Origin: Pogostemon cablin
Lineage: Eukaryota; Streptophyta; Magnoliopsida; Lamiales; Lamiaceae
DNA length: 64,000 nt
Assembly (NCBI GenBank): GCA_023678885.1
Contig: CM043001.1
Coordinates: forward strand, 4,908,001 to 4,972,000
Reading direction: 5' to 3'
The notes under the pieces are model-generated. The model made no database searches, was not told the origin of the DNA, and saw nothing but the letters and a program-made list of their open reading frames with translations. Below, one piece after another: positions 1-12,702 of this stretch. The stretch's first letter is position 1, and every line of letters starts with the position of its first letter. The translations under genes were made by a program, and so were the position numbers.

Positions 1-297
1 GTGCACATGGCTAGCCGTGTGATGAACACGACCTGGCTTGTAGGTGCTGCCCCTATTTTCCTTCTTTCGTTTTGGCTTGTTCTCCTTCGTTTCAACTCCA
101 AATTGATATCCACTTTTTTCCACACCTTTCTTTTCGCGTCTAGAATCTATTTTTCCTAAAAATTATATGTTTAAGCTTATTCTCATATATTTCCATAAAA
201 ATACAAAACACAACCAAATAGTACACAAATACGGATAAAATAATACGAAAATACATATAAAAAGGCACTAAAATCTCTGTGAAAATATCACTAATCA
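1..297 (-). mobile_element. Element A, 3' LTR (partial, cut by window edge)
   Basis: This segment matches the outer end of the LTR at 5462-7030 almost base for base (same block of TTTTCGCGTCTAGAATC and the run of AAACACAACCAAATAG). It ends at 297 with TAATCA, the inverted end of TGATTAGTG on the minus strand. A polypurine tract follows at once on the element's upstream side, which makes this the 3' LTR of a minus-strand element. Only the first ~300 of ~1570 bases are in the window, so the target duplication of A cannot be checked. Confidence 0.85.
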
Positions 298-313
298 CAC
301 CCCCAAACTTAAA
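298..313 (-). promoter_or_regulatory. Element A polypurine tract
   Basis: On the minus strand this reads AAGTTTGGGGGTG directly before the LTR start TGATTAGTG. The same core, AAGTTTGGGGG, precedes the 3' LTRs of D, F and E. It is the expected primer for plus-strand DNA synthesis. Confidence 0.8.
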
Positions 314-2547
314 GTGTTGTGCATCCCCAAATAACAAAAATGATAAACCAAGGGGATGGATTTTTACATAGGAAAAAAACCTAACGAACATGAGTAAGAA
401 CACATTAATAGCAATAAGAATCACAAATTATGCTAAGTCATCCTACAACATTAAACTTATAACATGCAAAAAATATTAACAAAAGTTCAATTCAAAGAGA
501 ATAAAGAGTAACATAGTCTCTTTTTGGTCCAAGTCTCACAAAGGATATCAATTTCACTCAACACTCTTTAAAATAGGATAAATCAACAATCATCAATCGA
601 TTGGCTCGACTCGCTATACGCTTGCTCGTGGACTACATTCATAAACTGCCAAAGTTTCAATTAATGATCAAAAAGGTCTTTTATTAAGGATGTAATGATG
701 GGCTCTTTGGTAGGGTAGAAAGAATATGAGTAATATCGACTAATCAAGTGTAAGTAATCGAAGAGATAGCCAATTTATTTAACGTCTTTACTTCTCTTTC
801 TTCCTTTATTTTCTTAATTGATCACAAGCACTATTCATCAACTTTTCTTAGATTTATAGCTTTTCAGTCATACTTCCATCTTCGGACTTTTAAGTACTTA
901 AGCATATTGTTGTTGCTTAGCTCATTTTCTTGTTTTGAGGTTGCATGTTCATTCTTGTTTTTGCTCTTTTCATCCTTTTTCTTACTTGTTTACCATTTCC
1001 TTTCTTCTTTTGCTTTCTTATCAAACCTTTTCTAGTTACCATCTCCTCAATCACCTACACAAATGGTATATATGGAAGGTTTAAGTGGGTAATCATGGCT
1101 TGTAATGTGTTAAATTCACAAGAAATAGGTTTAAAGGCTCAAAATGGTTAACTAGGGATGATGTTCATAGTAGGAAAATATATGGCAATTACTATTAATT
1201 ACAATGATGGCCTTAAATCATATCATTAACCTCCACAAACCAGGCTCATTCCTATAGTCCTTGAGCAAGTTTTGGCTTATCAAATACAACCAATCCACTC
1301 ATGAAAAGAAATACCATGTAAGCACGGTTGAGGCTCAAATACTCACAAGTTTGTTCTTGGACTTAAGAGAACTTTATTACACATTATTCATCTCGCAATT
1401 AAACAAATTAAATAGAACATGTCATAATTCGAAAGTGTAGAGATTTTTAATCATAATTTGCTATCACTTATCACCAAAACATGTCATCACTAATATTAAA
1501 AAATGACTCACGACATCCCGAAATAAACCCCCAAATCAATCCCTAAACCAAAAATGTAAAATCACAAAACATATAACAAAAAGAATCACCAAACAAAGAA
1601 CAATACAAAACACATAACATGCACAAACAAAAAACAAAAATTCCATCCATCAATATAAAATGAAGCACATATTCAAATCATCCCTAACAATTAAGCTCAC
1701 AAACATCCCCATGTTTGATTGAAAAGTAAATCTTAAATTTAAAAAGTAAACCTTCCACAACGTAACACATGAAGTAACATGTTAATCACAACAATCCAAA
1801 TCAAAATAAATTCATGTCAAGCAACTAGAAATAATGACATATAAAGTGAACACCCTTAGAAAGGCATTCGATAGTGGAAATGGTTGGCACGAGCTTCCGG
1901 ATTGAATGCACAACGAATCTTGACTTGATCTCCGAGCTCAATTCGTGCTTCCACTACACTTCATTCATGCTCAACAGCTCATTAAAACCATTAACTCAAC
2001 AATTTCATAAAAAATATGGACTATCATGTACTTTAACACAACCAATCGGACCAAAATCAAACCAAAACTTATGAGAAAATTTTTAAAATTTGGTCAATTT
2101 TACAAGAAGACCTCTCATCATCAAACCTTCAAGCACATTTAAGTGGTGAGTTACACCACACACTCTCCCCCCAAACTTAAATCGAAACAAGTTGAGAATT
2201 AAGTTTGCAAAAAGTGGTGGGACTTACCCTTGTAGTTTCCATCAATGATCTTCTTGTAGGAAAGTATATGCATCCATACGAATTGAGTTATGTCCACCAC
2301 GCACTAGCCCCCCAAACTTAACTCGAGACAAGAGTCGAGGCTTAAGTTTGCAACAAGTGGTGAGACATGCCTATTTGAAAAATCCATGAAGCACTTCCCG
2401 TATCTTCAATGTGCCTTTTTCTTACAGGCACAATCCACCTACAAGAAAAAAATTCAACAACAAAACAAGCATCAAAATATAAAAAGAATGGATTTTCTCC
2501 CATTTAGCGCTAAGTTTAACGTCTTCAAGCCGGAAGGAATTTTACGC
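314..2547 (-). other. Element A 3' noncoding region with two stem-loops
   Basis: This ~2.2 kb stretch between the gag-protease stop and the 3' polypurine tract has no believable gene. It aligns in blocks with the 3' regions of E, G, D and F. Two stem-loops lie at 2163-2209 and 2306-2351, each with a 9-bp stem CAAACTTAA/TTAAGTTTG whose 3' arm runs into a G-run, so each mimics the polypurine tract. A second conserved block is at 690-722 (minus strand CTACCAAAGAGCCC). The short reading frames here are not conserved between copies. Confidence 0.7.
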
Positions 2548-5308
2548 TCATTGGACCAAATGTTGGTCCATCACACTCTTTCCTCGCATTCTCACTTTGA
2601 ACATTTGCTTAGCCCTCTTTTTGTCTACTAGCTCCACTTTACCATTCTTGCTTACAAGCATCAAGGCATCTTCAAGAAGTAATTCTAGTGGACTTTCTCT
2701 TCCTCCTTTGTCTATTTCCCAATCAAACTCCGATGCTTTCTTCCTTTCAACATCACAAGAAGATAAGTTAGAATTCGACATATTCATATAATCATGAAGA
2801 AATGAATTTAAGTTGTCAAAGAAAAGGAATCATGATCCATAAGATCATCCGAAGGCTTCAAATAAGACTTGGATCCTTTTTCTTTGTTACAAAAGAGTTT
2901 GACACTCTTTCCTTTTGAGCTCAAGGTAAGCTCTTCTCTTCCAACATCAATTTTTGCTCTTCCCGTCGCTAAAAATGGCCTTCCCAAAATGAGTGAAATT
3001 TGAGGATCCTCCTTCACTTCTAATACCATGAAATCAACCGAAAAAGCTAGCCCCTTCACTTTCACCTCCACGTCTTAAAAAATTCCTAGTAGCTTCACAA
3101 CTTCTCCATTTACCACCTCAAGACGGATAGTAGTAGGCTTGAGCTCTACAATTTCAAGGTTTTTAAAAGTAGCATGAGACATCACATTGACGCTCGCCCC
3201 CAAGTCACATAATGCATCCAGAGTGCCTTTCTCTTCAAAATCACAAGGAATTATGAACTTCCCCGAATCACCAACTTTTGTTGGCCTCTCCTTATGCACC
3301 GACTCACTTGCTTTGGGTGGCTCTTCTTTCCTTTTCTCCTCATACTTTTTCTTGAGAGATTTGACATGTTCTTCAAACTCCTTTTTCTTCTCCTCCTTAA
3401 CAGACATTTGTCGATAGGGAATAGGGAATGGAGTGATCGGAATACCCCAATAGTCACGTTTGTACTCCTCTTCTTTAACCTTTTCCTCTACTTTCTTTTC
3501 TTCTTGCACTCTTTTCCACTTAGGTATCCACTTAGGCCATTCTCTTCTTTCTTACTTATCTCTTCATTTTCTTCACCAACCTTGCATTCTACTAACCTTC
3601 TTCATCCTTTTGTTCCTCTTTCATATCAACTAACAAACATTGAGCTTTCGGATTAACCTCGGGTGTGGCTGAAAACTTTTCTTTTTGTTGAGCACTCAAA
3701 GAACTTGCAATTTGTCCCACATTATATTCTAAAGCTTTAAGCCTCTTTTCATTTGCTTCTTCGGTCTTTTTCAATGCTTCATCTCGAGCTTGATTCGATG
3801 CTATCAATTTTTCAAGTAGCTCATCGATCGATACTTTTCCTTTATTGTTCGGTGCCTTAGCTCCCGGATGGTATCCCGGAGGATAAGCAACCGCATTATT
3901 CAAGTTGGAGTAGGAAAAGTTGTCTTGCCTCATTTGTTGTGGAAATGAACTTCCACCACCTTGATTGTTAAAACCTCCTCCTTGTCTAGGTTGAAAATTA
4001 CCTTGGAAATTATTTTGGTAATTCCCTTGGTAACCCCTTCCTTGCATGTAGAGTACATCTTCAATCCTTGGCATAGACTTGGCCCATTGTTCTCCACTCA
4101 CATTATTCGGAGAAAGCACACCTTGCTCTTCTTGCCCTTCAACCATATTTGTTCCTTGATTCACACCTTGATTCAAGCTCATTTGTCTCAAGACCTCCGC
4201 CGCTATCATTTCAAAACTTGGCACTTGTGGCTCAACATTCACACTTTTGCATTAAACTGTTGCCCTTAATCGAAACTCTCAAATCCATAGTATCCACTTA
4301 CTCTCTTCGATAGCCATTGGTAAACATTTGTAGCAATCTCATCAAAAATTCTTATCGCCCTTTCCGGAGTTACTCCAAGTACAGATCCACCGGCCGAAGC
4401 ATCAACAAGCACTCTTTGACCATTCACCAAACCTTGGTAGAAATACCCGACTTGTTGATTTTCCGAAAAACCATGTTGTGGACACTTGCGAAGCATATCC
4501 TTAAACCTTTCCCACACTAAATAGAAACTCTCTTGCGGTATTTGCTTGAATTGAATAATTAAGCTCTTCATTTTAAGGGTCTTAGAAGGCGGAAAGTATT
4601 TATTCAAAAAACATTTGCGCAAGCTCATCCCAAGTGTTACACGTACCCGGAGTAATGGTAGATAGCCATGTTCGAGCACGATCCCTCAACAAGAATAGAA
4701 ACAACCTCATTCTAATACAATCCTCGCTCACCCTATTCATCTATACGGTGTTGGCAATCTCAATAAATTGAGCTAGATGAGCATTGGGATCTTCATTCGG
4801 GGTTCCACAAAATTTTTGATCTCTCACCATAGAAATCAAGCCGCTTTAATTTCAAAGTTATTAGCATTGATTGGTGGGCCCATTATATGTGGCATGGCCC
4901 TCAGCATAAAGAAATCCCGAATTACCCTTTGATCATTATGAATTCCATATTACACCAGAGGTGGTGGTGGTGGTGGCGCATACGCCGCTTGTTGAGGAGG
5001 AACATAAGCTTATGGAAATCCTTGTTGAATTAAAGCTTGTTGCACCATTTGTTGAAGCAAAGCTTGATTGTTAAGAACGCCAAAATTTTGATAGGCATAT
5101 TGAGGAGGGTTGGCATTTAATTGAGGTGCATTGTCTTGCACATTTTGTCTGCCTTCCCCATCATGCTCTATATCCACACGATTATCTCCTTGAAAATTCT
5201 CCATTTGCTCACTTGTTTTAATTTGTTCTCCTTTCTTCTTCTTCAAAAAGTTTGTTCTATTTCCAAGTCAATGGGCTCCGATTGTATCCCACGTGACCTC
5301 GTTTGCAT
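2548..5308 (-). pseudogene. Element A gag-protease, broken, no pol
   Basis: This is an Athila-like Ty3/gypsy gag (capsid) and aspartic protease gene, decayed by stops and frameshifts. The probable start is at 5308 (MQTRSR), with an in-frame stop soon after. Recognisable blocks on the minus strand are a Gln/Pro-rich N-terminus (5246-5010), the retrotransposon gag core (4679-4266, ERFKDMLRKCPQHGF and VLVDASAGG), a Gly/Asn/Gln-rich linker and coiled segment (4242-3592), and a protease with CDLGASVN and LILGRPFLATGRA (3509-2808). The C-terminal tail (2787-2548) carries VELVDKKRAKQMFKVRMRG. No reverse transcriptase, RNase H or integrase follows, so the element was nonautonomous. The tail resembles the end of an Athila integrase, which suggests that pol was removed by deletion. 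Confidence 0.85.
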
Positions 5309-5441
5309 ACACCTTTACAAAGAAGAGAAGAGTTAGAACAAAAGTTTTCCAAAGCAAATAACAAAAAACAAATAAAATAAAAAATGTCCCTATTAAGATT
5401 ATTCGAAATGTTCCTTCTTCAAGCTACTAGCAACCATTCCC

Positions 5442-5459
5442 TCTCCAGCAACGGCACCA
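5442..5459 (-). promoter_or_regulatory. Element A primer binding site (tRNA-Asp)
   Basis: The minus strand reads TGGTGCCGTTGCTGGAGA two bases inside the 5' LTR. It matches the complement of the 3' end of plant tRNA-Asp(GUC), TGGCGCCGTTGCCGGGGA, with three mismatches. Athila-type elements commonly use this tRNA. Confidence 0.8.
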
Positions 5460-5461
5460 TT

Positions 5462-7030
5462 TGATTAGCCATAACTGTTAGTCGGGATGACCAATTCAAA
5501 ATTTTATCGAACCACAGGGAGGAAGGTACTAGTGCTTAAGCGATCTCACATTTCTTGTAATTTTATAGAGACGAATCATCAATAGAGTGGTTGTTAAAAT
5601 AAGTAAATAAAATCAATCAAAGCAAGCAAGAAAACAATGATCAACAAACAAGATAGATAGATAGATGAAGAGTGGTTTTCCAAGTTAAGTAAAAGTGAGA
5701 TTAACAACAATTAAGAAGTGGAAATCCTAGGATAAATACATCAAATTCATATGAATCATGGGTAAAAGATTAAGGGCCAACACTAAGTTCACCTAAACTC
5801 CATCCCGAGATGAATAGGATATGGATTCGTACAAGAATTCCCAAAATAGTTCAATGGATTGATTCTCACTCAAATAATTCTAATTTGGTACTAAGATTGA
5901 AATGAAAGTCCCTTCACACGATTAATCAACCTCTCGATCAAACCAAATTGATGTCCTACCAAAGGGTTCTAAATCCTAAAGGACATCGCTATCTCTTTAT
6001 GATTTATAATGCACATGAGGTGTATGATAAAATGATTCAATTAATTATCCTAAACATATCATTGACTTCTCAATCTAATCACATGTTTAAAACAACAAAC
6101 CACATAAATCATCATAAACATCAAGATCTAAAGCATCAATGGTAGAAAATCAATTAACCCAATCAACATATGAATTTAAATACACAAATTCTAAAATTAT
6201 CCAACAACTCTCATGTTGCTATTCTCCCTTAAAAATCCTTAAAAACATGATAAACAATAAGGTTTCAATTAAAAAGTTGAATGAAAACTCCCTTGGATGG
6301 ATCCAATGATGATCTTCTTCTTCCCTTTGCAATTCTCCTCTCTTCCTTGCTTCTTTTCCTCAAATGGATGGTGATTTTGATGATGGATGAAGATAGATGG
6401 GCTGGATGAAGAATGGATGAAGATGGGTGTAAAATGGAGGAAATGGTGTATAATATTTGTGCAGGGGTGAAACCCTTCGAAACTCTGGTCATATGTTGAA
6501 ATTGGGTGTATTTATACCCCTTGGGAGCTTCTAGAAGGTTGCTGACTTTTTTTGATTTTTCGCACCTATACGGCTCATGTGTGTGCACATGGCTAACCAT
6601 TTACATGCACACTGGTCATTTTTCGCACACGGCCATGCCTATGGCCGTGTAGGTGTTTCAGATGCTGGCACATGGCCTTGGCTTATAAGGGCGTATTCCG
6701 CACATGGCTCATGTGCATGCACATGGCTCATGTGTGTGCACATGGCTAGCAATGTGCTGAACATGGCCGGGCGTGTAGGTGCTGTCCCTACTTTTTTCTT
6801 TCGTTTTGGCTCGTTCACCTTCGTTTCAACTCCGAATTGAGATTCGCTTTTTCCACATCTTTTTTTTCGCGTCTAGAATCTATTTTTACCTAAAAAGCAT
6901 ACGTTTAATCTCATTCTCACATATTTCCATAAAAACACAAAACACAACCAAATAGTACACAAATACAGATAAAACATTACGAAAACACATAAAAAAGACA
7001 CTATAATCTAGGTGAAAATATCACTCATCA
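5462..7030 (-). mobile_element. Element A, 5' LTR
   Basis: On the minus strand this LTR starts TGATGAGTGATATTTTC at 7030 and ends GGCTAATCA at 5462, about 1569 bp. A TATA box (TATAAATA) lies at 6509-6516, minus strand. Just upstream of it, around 6560-6780, is a G+C-rich array of short CACATGGC/GCCATGTG-type motifs, as in the E LTRs. The base after 7030 begins NLR-derived sequence, so A is inserted in an old resistance gene. Confidence 0.85.
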
Positions 7031-7145
7031 TTCCATCCTATTTGTCAAAGCAGATTTGGGATATGAAAGAATTGAAGCATTTGCAGGTCATGGGAAGCGC
7101 CTTTCTAGATCCTTGTGATGCTGTCTTACCTAACCTCGTGACCAT
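7031..7145 (+). pseudogene. NLR (R1-like) LRR fragment
   Basis: About 115 bases match the LRR region of the NLR gene at 56,931-57,050 with few differences, including the part encoding QIWDMKELKHLQVMGS and the DPCGAVLPNLVT-like stretch. Similarity starts exactly at the end of the element A LTR and stops near 7145, where another LTR fragment begins. It is the remains of a third NLR paralogue in the same orientation as the two complete ones, split by retrotransposons. Its other part may lie to the left of the window. Confidence 0.85.
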
Positions 7146-7149
7146 CTTT

Positions 7150-7452
7150 ATCACCGTTATGATCATAACTTCCTCATCTGGTTTTTGATTGAGGTGTTTC
7201 TTGAGCCAAAATGATCTTCTCTTTCGTACTTTCCAACCATATATTACTTGGATAGTTTTGACTTTCACAAAAGTACAGAAAAATTATGCAAAATGAACAT
7301 GCATTTCTCAGCATTCTAACACGAAATAACTCTTCAGATGCACCAATACTTTAAATATAAGAAAATTAACTATTTAGTTCTAAAATAAGAACATAAATTT
7401 CATGAAACAATGTTAAATCGGACCCTAAAACATACACATTTTCACATTAATC
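7150..7452 (-). mobile_element. Truncated LTR fragment (F-like)
   Basis: On the minus strand this resembles the first part of the F LTR: blocks such as CTTTCCAACCATATAT and TACAGAAAaATT.TGCAA align in order. It ends near 7452 with CATTAATCA, whose complement TGATTAATG looks like an LTR start. No partner LTR or internal region is seen, so this is a truncated relic. Confidence 0.55.
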
Positions 7453-7526
7453 AATCATATTCACTGAAAAATGATATGCACCTATTGTGTTATGTTTGTC
7501 AAAAAAGGCAAAATGCACTAGGTCGT
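7453..7526. other. Short unassigned spacer
   Basis: These 74 bases match none of the neighbouring elements by eye. They are probably host sequence left between two insertions. Confidence 0.4.
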
Positions 7527-10500
7527 TGATAAGAGTGAAAATTAACTTGTTTTTAGCTCTAATTTTCTTGATAATTGTGTATGATTTGGTCTTAAATTGA
7601 GACGAATCAGGATGTTTAATGAAAAGTCAAGAATTAGATGCTATTATAGTCGTTTGAGCTATTTTTGGCAGGAATATAGGACGAAAGCTGTCAGAATCAG
7701 AAGAATAATTTTTTTGGAGGTCCGTTCAACCAAAGGGAGAGTCGTTCGACCATCACTTCTGGTCTAATGGTGGTTGAACGGGAAGCTACGAGTCTATTAG
7801 ATTGATGGGATCCTGTTCGACCAAGTCTGATGTCGTTCGACTAAGACACTGATGTGCTTTTCTTTGCTTGCAAAATTAATCCCCAAGTATTAAGGATATC
7901 AGTTGCAGCTTAAGCAAGCGACCAAGTGATTATCGAACCCAAAGGATGGTGTATTATCAATTTAATTATTTACTACATAAATTAAGACATGATGTCAATT
8001 TAGTTTGAGGTTTGAATTATTAACTAATAAACAATTAATTAAAATAATAAATTAAATAAAATATCACTCGAAGAATACGAAAGTGGATCAAGTAGGAGAA
8101 TAGGTAGCTCTAGGATAATCCAGTTTCACTCATTAATCTCCTTTTCGTATGTTGATGTCCGACTCTGCCTTGTGGAATATGGACGCATCACTAAACCATG
8201 CAAATCTATTCTATAGACACAAGTAAATAAGCGTGTAACACGTGTGAATAACCTTAGATCAAGAGATATAATTCCACCCCCTTTCTAGGTACTATCAGTA
8301 TCAATTATTTCCCTGACCAATTGGTACTCAAACCCGATATGATCTCCCTTTATAGATACTATAAAATTATCCTCTTTATCCTACTTAATAACCCGAATTC
8401 AATTTAATTAATAAGTATTCAAATATGTTAGTTCTAATAAAGCTTCAGAGTTCCCTCACTTAGAATCATAACATGGAATCCTGTTCAGCGATGAACGCAC
8501 TCAATCTACAACCAAGATATATATTAAGACTCTATATACCAATTGAAGATGCACAAAATGACCGTGAATATGGATTAAGAAAGCACAATCATATATAAAA
8601 TAAATCCACAAGTTGTGTTGTACGGAGTTTACACACAAAAGTTCAATTAATTTGTAAAACCTTCACAACCCTAGTTCTACCAAAAAGGCTCTAGCCCATG
8701 ATATTACAAAGAACAATCATGGGTGTTGGATAGATCTTACCCGAATGTCCGAAAAATACAAGATAAATTAGGAAATGAATAAAACCCTAGATGTGGGCAT
8801 CATCGCGTCCTTCTCCGTCTTGAATTCTTCTCTTGGTTCTCCTCTTGATTCCACGAACGAATCTTCAAAGTGATGGATGGATGAAGGAAAGGATGTGGAT
8901 GATGGTTGGGGGGTGATCCCCCCTTGTGGGGTGTAGTATTATTGTGGCCTCTCTCCAATTCGTATATGATCTCTATGATATGATCTACACCCTCTTTTAT
9001 ACTTGTAAGCTCTCCTTATAGGCTTTGGATGTGCTTTTACTTGAAGCACACGTCAAATTTGGTAAAAGACATCTAGAATTATCATAAATAGCAACAGCGA
9101 AACACCGTTCGACCAAACCTTACTGGTCGAACAAGGCCTCCAACTCGAGCAACTAGTCGAGCAAGCTCTCTGGATAGTTTCGACATTCTGCTCGACCAAC
9201 CCTCTCTTGCTCGACCACATTGATGTTGGTCGAGCAAGACCTTCAAGTCGAACAAGCTCACTGTAAGTTTTGTTCACTTTGTTCGACCTCTGCTCATCTG
9301 CTCGACCAAGCTGATGTTGGTCAAGAAACACCTCTAAGTCAAGCTACCTCTCTGGACAGGTCTGTACAATCTGCTCGACTTGGCCTCCTCTGTTCGACCA
9401 AAGTGATGCTGGTCGAACATGCTCTCTTGGTCGAATGGCACTCGAATCTTGCCTCTAAAATTGTGTCTTCCAATTCCAAGCCTTTTACACCTGTTTTTCA
9501 CCTAGAACACAATAAAACACTTCAAGTGCACCTTTTTCTCAAATATAATGAATATAAGACACTTGTGCTAATATATAACAATAATACTCATCAAAAATGT
9601 GTTAAATTGGACACTAAAACACGCTTATTTTCACTCTCATCAGACACGAAGTCGAATGGGTGTGCGGGACGCTCTACATCCATACTTTTTACACCCCCAT
9701 TGTGTGCCAATGCGTCTTTTGATGTGAAAAGCCCATTAAAGGTCCATTGTAAGAGTCTGAAGTATAAATAGAACACAATTAACATCCAATTGGAGACACC
9801 ACTACCACCATCCATCAGATCCATACCCTACATCCATTCCATCATTTGCCGGCACTGTAAAGATTCGTCTGTCAAATCAAGAGGAGAACTGAGCAGAAGA
9901 TTCAAGATGGAGAAGGAAGCGACGACTCCCACATCTAGGGTTTATCTCGTTTCTTAAATTTTTCTTGTAATTTTCCAGACTATGAGTAAGATCTATCCAA
10001 CACTCATGTGTGTTTCCTACAACACTATGAGCTAGAACTGTTTTCGTAGTTTTAGGGTTTTGAAGGTTAAATGAATTAATTAAACGCTCTTATGTACTCT
10101 CTGACAATACTACTTGTGGATTATTCTATATTTGATTGTGCTTTTTAAACTCATATTCACGATCATTTTGTGCATCTTCAACTGTTATATAGAGTCTGAA
10201 TATATATGTCTGGTGGTAGAATGAGTGTGTTCATCGCTGAACAGAGTTACATGTTATGATTCTAAGTGAGAAAACTTCAAAACTTCATTAGAACTGTCAA
10301 ATATGAATGTTTGTTAATTGCATTAATTGTGGGTTAATAAGCAGGATTAAGAGTATAGTTTTATAGTACCTAAAAAGTGAGATCATAACGGGTTTGAGTA
10401 CCAACCTAGGCGGAAAGAATTAATACTGATAGTACCTAGAAAGGGGGTGAAATTATATCTCTTGCTCCGAGGTAATTCACATGTTTTACATGCTTACTTG

Positions 10501-10860
10501 CTTGTGTCTATAAAGTATGTTTGCATGGTTTAGTAATGCATCCATATTTCACAAGACAGAGTCGGCTGGTACGCTTGAGAGGGTAGTTAAGTAGTAAAAC
10601 TGAATTACCCTAGAGCTACATATTCTCCATTCTTGAATACTTCTTAGTGCTAATTTATTTTTAGTCGTTATTTAATTAATTTGCTTAGTAGAATAATAAG
10701 TCAATACTTTATTTTTATTGCCAACACTTGTCTTGATTAATTTAGTGAATAATTAAATTAGTAATACTCAGTCCTGTGAGTTCGATATTAAACTATCTAT
10801 TGCACTACAATTGATATCCTTATTATTTGGGGAATATTAAGTGAGTAAAGAAAATGTGTA
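7527..10860 (+). mobile_element. Probable solo LTR H, split by a later LTR
   Basis: The start TGATAAGAGTGAAAATTAAC resembles the D LTR start. The end near 10,860 (TTGATATCCTTATTATTTGG then AAAATGTG) resembles the D LTR end. Without the nested LTR and its duplication it would be about 1.5 kb, close to other LTRs here. A TATA-like TATAAATA lies near 9763. Short GTTCGACCA/GGTTGAACG motifs occur at 7720-7850. Flanks are GTCGT (7522-7526) and ATCGT (10,861-10,865), an imperfect possible target duplication, so the exact ends are uncertain. No internal region is attached. Confidence 0.6.
7851..9642 (-). mobile_element. Solo LTR nested in H, duplication GACAC
   Basis: This 1792-bp LTR begins TGATGTG and ends CTCATCA on the plus strand; the flanking 5-mers at 7846-7850 and 9643-9647 are both GACAC. 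It is a relative of the D LTR in the same orientation as D: the block CCCCAAGTATTAAGGATATC is shared, as is the array of CTCGACCA/TGGTCGAGCA motifs (about 9,105-9,430). No internal region remains, as expected after recombination between two LTRs. Confidence 0.88.
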
Positions 10861-10900
10861 ATCGTGGTGGAAAGAATGGAGTATTCAATATATATACATG

Positions 10901-12548
10901 TGATTGTCGTTATTTTCACCTAGATTTTAGTGTCTTTTTATGTGTGTTTTCGTATTATTTTATCCGTATTTTGTGTATATTTTGGTGGTGTTTTGTGTTT
11001 TCATGGAAATATGTGAAAATAAACTTAAACATATGATTTTTAGGTAAAAATAGATTCTAGACGCAAAAAGAAAGGCGTAGGAAAAAAGGAGCTCAATTCG
11101 GAGTCCAAACTAGAAAGTTATGATTAAAATGGTATGCCACTTTGCATGACTTGTTACACTTTTAAATGTTGGACATTTTGTCAGCTCTTTATATGGATAG
11201 AAAGCCAAGGAAGAGAGGATCGTGTGAGCACAATAATCACTCGAATCGGATTTCAGATGTGGAAGTTCTGCGCAAAATGGTGAGACTGCACTGCACCTAC
11301 TCGAACCGAGTACCGAGCTCGCCCTATCGAGCTCGACCCATGTACCGAGCTCGACCCGTGTTCGGTCAAAAGTCAGTTTTTTGGATCTGTACATCTTCCA
11401 GAAGGTTCTAGGCCCACAAATACATCATTTGGCGTAAAAATATATAGAAATCGTTCTTGGATCCAATCTACACCTAATTCACACCATTTTTCACACACTT
11501 TACCCTCCATTCCATCCATCCTCATCTCCATCCATCTACACTTGAGTCCACCCATCAAATCCACCATCCAAGTGATCAAGAAAGCAAGGGAAAGTGAAGA
11601 TTACAAGAAGAAGAAGGAGATCTCCATTGAAGACTTTCAAAGGGAGAATCTATTTCTAATTTTTGTGAACTTCTTCATAGTTTGATCATGGAATTTGTAG
11701 ATACAATTTCCTATATTGTTTTCTCTAAGACTATGATAGGCTAATCTCCTTTGTGAGATTAGCTCCATGATTGGTGTTTGATAATTTAGGTTTTATGCAA
11801 ATTGATTTTAATCTTAATTGGGTATTTGTGTTATTTCTATCATTGATGTGAATTGCTTGATGTATATGTGTGATTAATTATCATGAGCATCTGACTAGAC
11901 TGAGAAATCAATTATGTGTTTAGGATAGTTCAGTGAATCATTTCATCATACACTTCATGTGCATTAATTTAGAATGAGATATAGATATCCTTCTAGATTA
12001 GAACCCTTTGATAAAATATTTGATTAGCTTAATCGAGAGATTGATTGATTAGATGAGAAGATCCAAGCCATTAGTGAATTCATAGTACCTTAAAAGGGAA
12101 TATTGCCTATGATTTAGTACCTAATTAGGGAACTCGTAGAGTAATTAGTACCTAGTGGGAGGTGTTCGCTATGGTATCGATCCTAAGTACTTTTGGGAGT
12201 CTTATTGAGGGCCTACATCCTATCCATCTTGAGAGAGAGTTAGGTGGAATTAGTGATCGCTCCTATGCCATGTCCATGAGAGATTAGAATTAATTTCATG
12301 ATTTCTTTATTATCTATACCATGACTGTTGCTAATCTCATCCTTGCATCATTTGGAACCCATTTATTCTTGTATTCATTTTATCTTTATTTCTTGTATTA
12401 GTTTAATTGCATTTATTTGCATCTTATCCTCCCATTCCGTTGTCCTTATAAAATCACGATAACTTGAGATCGCTTAAACTCTAGGACATTCCTCCCTTGG
12501 GTTAGATAAACTCTTTAATTGGTCATCCCGACTATAAACGACGAATCA
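10901..12548 (+). mobile_element. Element G, 5' LTR
   Basis: This ~1648-bp LTR starts with a degraded TGATTGTCGTTATTTTCACC (compare TGATGAGTGATATTTTCACC in A and the solo LTR at 38,744) and ends GACGAATCA. It shares the TTTTAGGTAAAAATAGATTC block with A. The segment at 11,185-11,360 also resembles part of the F LTR. A primer binding site and gag follow downstream. No matching 3' LTR exists near 48.9 kb, where the element breaks off. Confidence 0.8.
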
Positions 12549-12550
12549 AA

Positions 12551-12568
12551 TGGTACCGTTGTCAGGGA
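12551..12568 (+). promoter_or_regulatory. Element G primer binding site (tRNA-Asp)
   Basis: TGGTACCGTTGTCAGGGA lies two bases after the LTR end. It matches the tRNA-Asp complement with three mismatches, all of transition type (C/T or G/A). Confidence 0.75.
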
Positions 12569-12702
12569 GGCAACGGTTGCTAGTAGTTTAAAGAAGGAAC
12601 ATTTTGAGAAATCTTACTAGGGACAAATTTTATTTATTTGTTTGTTTATTGTTATTTGCTTTTGAAATCCTTTGTTCTAACTTCTCTTCTTTGTGAAGGT
12701 GT

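Noticed and set aside
9053..9771. Frames in and beside the solo LTR with repeated LDQ/VEQ words
   Set aside because: Translations of the CTCGACCA motif array, not proteins.
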